DNA of 40,923 nucleotides, taken from assembly GCA_030149815.1 (NCBI GenBank), contig JASLHI010000013.1, positions 1 to 40,923 on the forward strand, written 5' to 3'. The DNA is from Aquirhabdus sp. (lineage in GTDB: Bacteria; Pseudomonadota; Gammaproteobacteria; Pseudomonadales; Moraxellaceae). This document shows positions 40,778 through 40,923 of this stretch, piece after piece. The stretch's first letter is position 1; every line of letters starts with the position of its first letter. The translations under genes were made by a program, and so were the position numbers. The notes under the pieces were generated by a model. The model was not told where the DNA came from, made no database searches, and saw only the letters and a list, made by a program, of their open reading frames with translations.

Positions 40778-40921
40778 TTACACGATATTCTGATTTATCC
40801 AATTTTCTACATCTTGAGTGTGGCTATGACGTGCTTTCCTAACATTTTCAACATATATGTAATTCCACATTTTAAGAACATGGTGCAGTTCAGGAGCGTA
40901 ATATTCATACTTGGAATCACA
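40778..40921 (-). pseudogene. Unknown ORF cut off by the IS21 right end (continues beyond window)
   Basis: On the minus strand a frame is open from the window edge to the IS boundary (47 codons). It contains SKYEYYAPELHHVLKMW and HSHTQDVENWINQN, with the look of a real helical protein, and ends at a stop inside the IS terminal repeat. I do not recognise the family. It is not obviously the upstream part of the toxin remnant on the other side. Confidence 0.45.
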
Positions 40922-40923
40922 GC

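Larger units (their letters stand above)
38225..40782 (-). mobile_element. IS21-family insertion sequence
   Basis: About 2.56 kb with the two-gene istA-istB organisation. The ends are TGTAAATCGCGGAG (from 38225) and, read inward from the right, TGTAAATGGCGGAG (from 40782), so both begin TG as in IS21 elements. Each end carries two copies of a GCGGAG...TGAGCCA repeat of about 20 bases, the multiple terminal transposase-binding sites typical of the family. The flanks (CATC before, CGAT after) show no target duplication. istA is frameshifted, so this copy is probably immobile on its own. It separates a toxin remnant from another truncated ORF. Confidence 0.88.

Noticed and set aside
34172..40923. 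Second attachment site (repeat of the tRNA-Glu 3' end)
   Set aside because: I looked for the T-arm/acceptor sequence through the accessory region and found no copy.
1..40923. CRISPR array
   Set aside because: No set of regularly spaced direct repeats with unique spacers was seen; the only repeat clusters are the IS ends, the linker codons and the short repeats reported.

Overview
This window looks like chromosome from a gammaproteobacterium, most likely of the Moraxellaceae (the Acinetobacter group). The basis is protein style and local gene order: the end of the atp operon, a YqiA-type esterase next to parE, and gltX followed directly by tRNA-Ala. The sequence does not fix the genus. Base composition is moderate over most of the window and turns AT-rich in the last 5 kb or so.

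Layout. 1-1665 is the 3' end of the ATP synthase operon (atpD partial, atpC), closed by a bidirectional terminator. 1761-5921 holds a lipase-like hydrolase, a YqiA-like esterase and parE. 6052-11578, on the minus strand, is a compact six-gene operon: DUF4331 protein, small lipoprotein, TPR protein, HupE/UreJ-like membrane protein, ECF sigma factor and RskA-like anti-sigma factor, with the last genes overlapping translationally. 12028-14893 has an ankyrin protein and parC. 15163-18411 has a FadD-type acyl-CoA ligase and a flavin monooxygenase preceded by a perfect 22-bp palindrome. 18459-22140, minus strand, is pgaBCD for poly-N-acetylglucosamine, with no pgaA. 22568-26911 holds cbpA, cbpM, an OsmC protein, a HAD phosphatase and gltX, followed by tRNA-Ala. 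27230-32192 holds a small unknown protein, Ogt, an AlkB-like protein that has lost its iron ligands, and two membrane GGDEF proteins either side of a TenA/CADD-like protein.

From tRNA-Glu (32634-32709) to the right edge the DNA looks like an integrated mobile element. A P4-type tyrosine integrase starts 160 bases after the tRNA. Then come a lipoprotein with a beta-propeller and a roughly 230-nt structured 5' leader, an AT-rich hairpin-bearing stretch, an inovirus Gp2 / YagK-YfjJ-like protein, and a SUKH immunity gene with the last codons of its HNH/EndoVII-type toxin. An IS21-family element (38225-40782, istA frameshifted) cuts off the toxin on one side and another ORF on the other, with no target duplication. 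No second copy of the tRNA-Glu 3' end was found, so the far end of the element probably lies outside the window.

Most worth following up: the leader RNA at 35588-35817, where one 7-mer can pair with either of two copies of its complement and an 8-mer is exactly complementary to the ribosome-binding site; the six-gene ECF/DUF4331 operon; the AlkB-like pseudoenzyme beside ogt; and the Gp2-like protein with an origin-like region.
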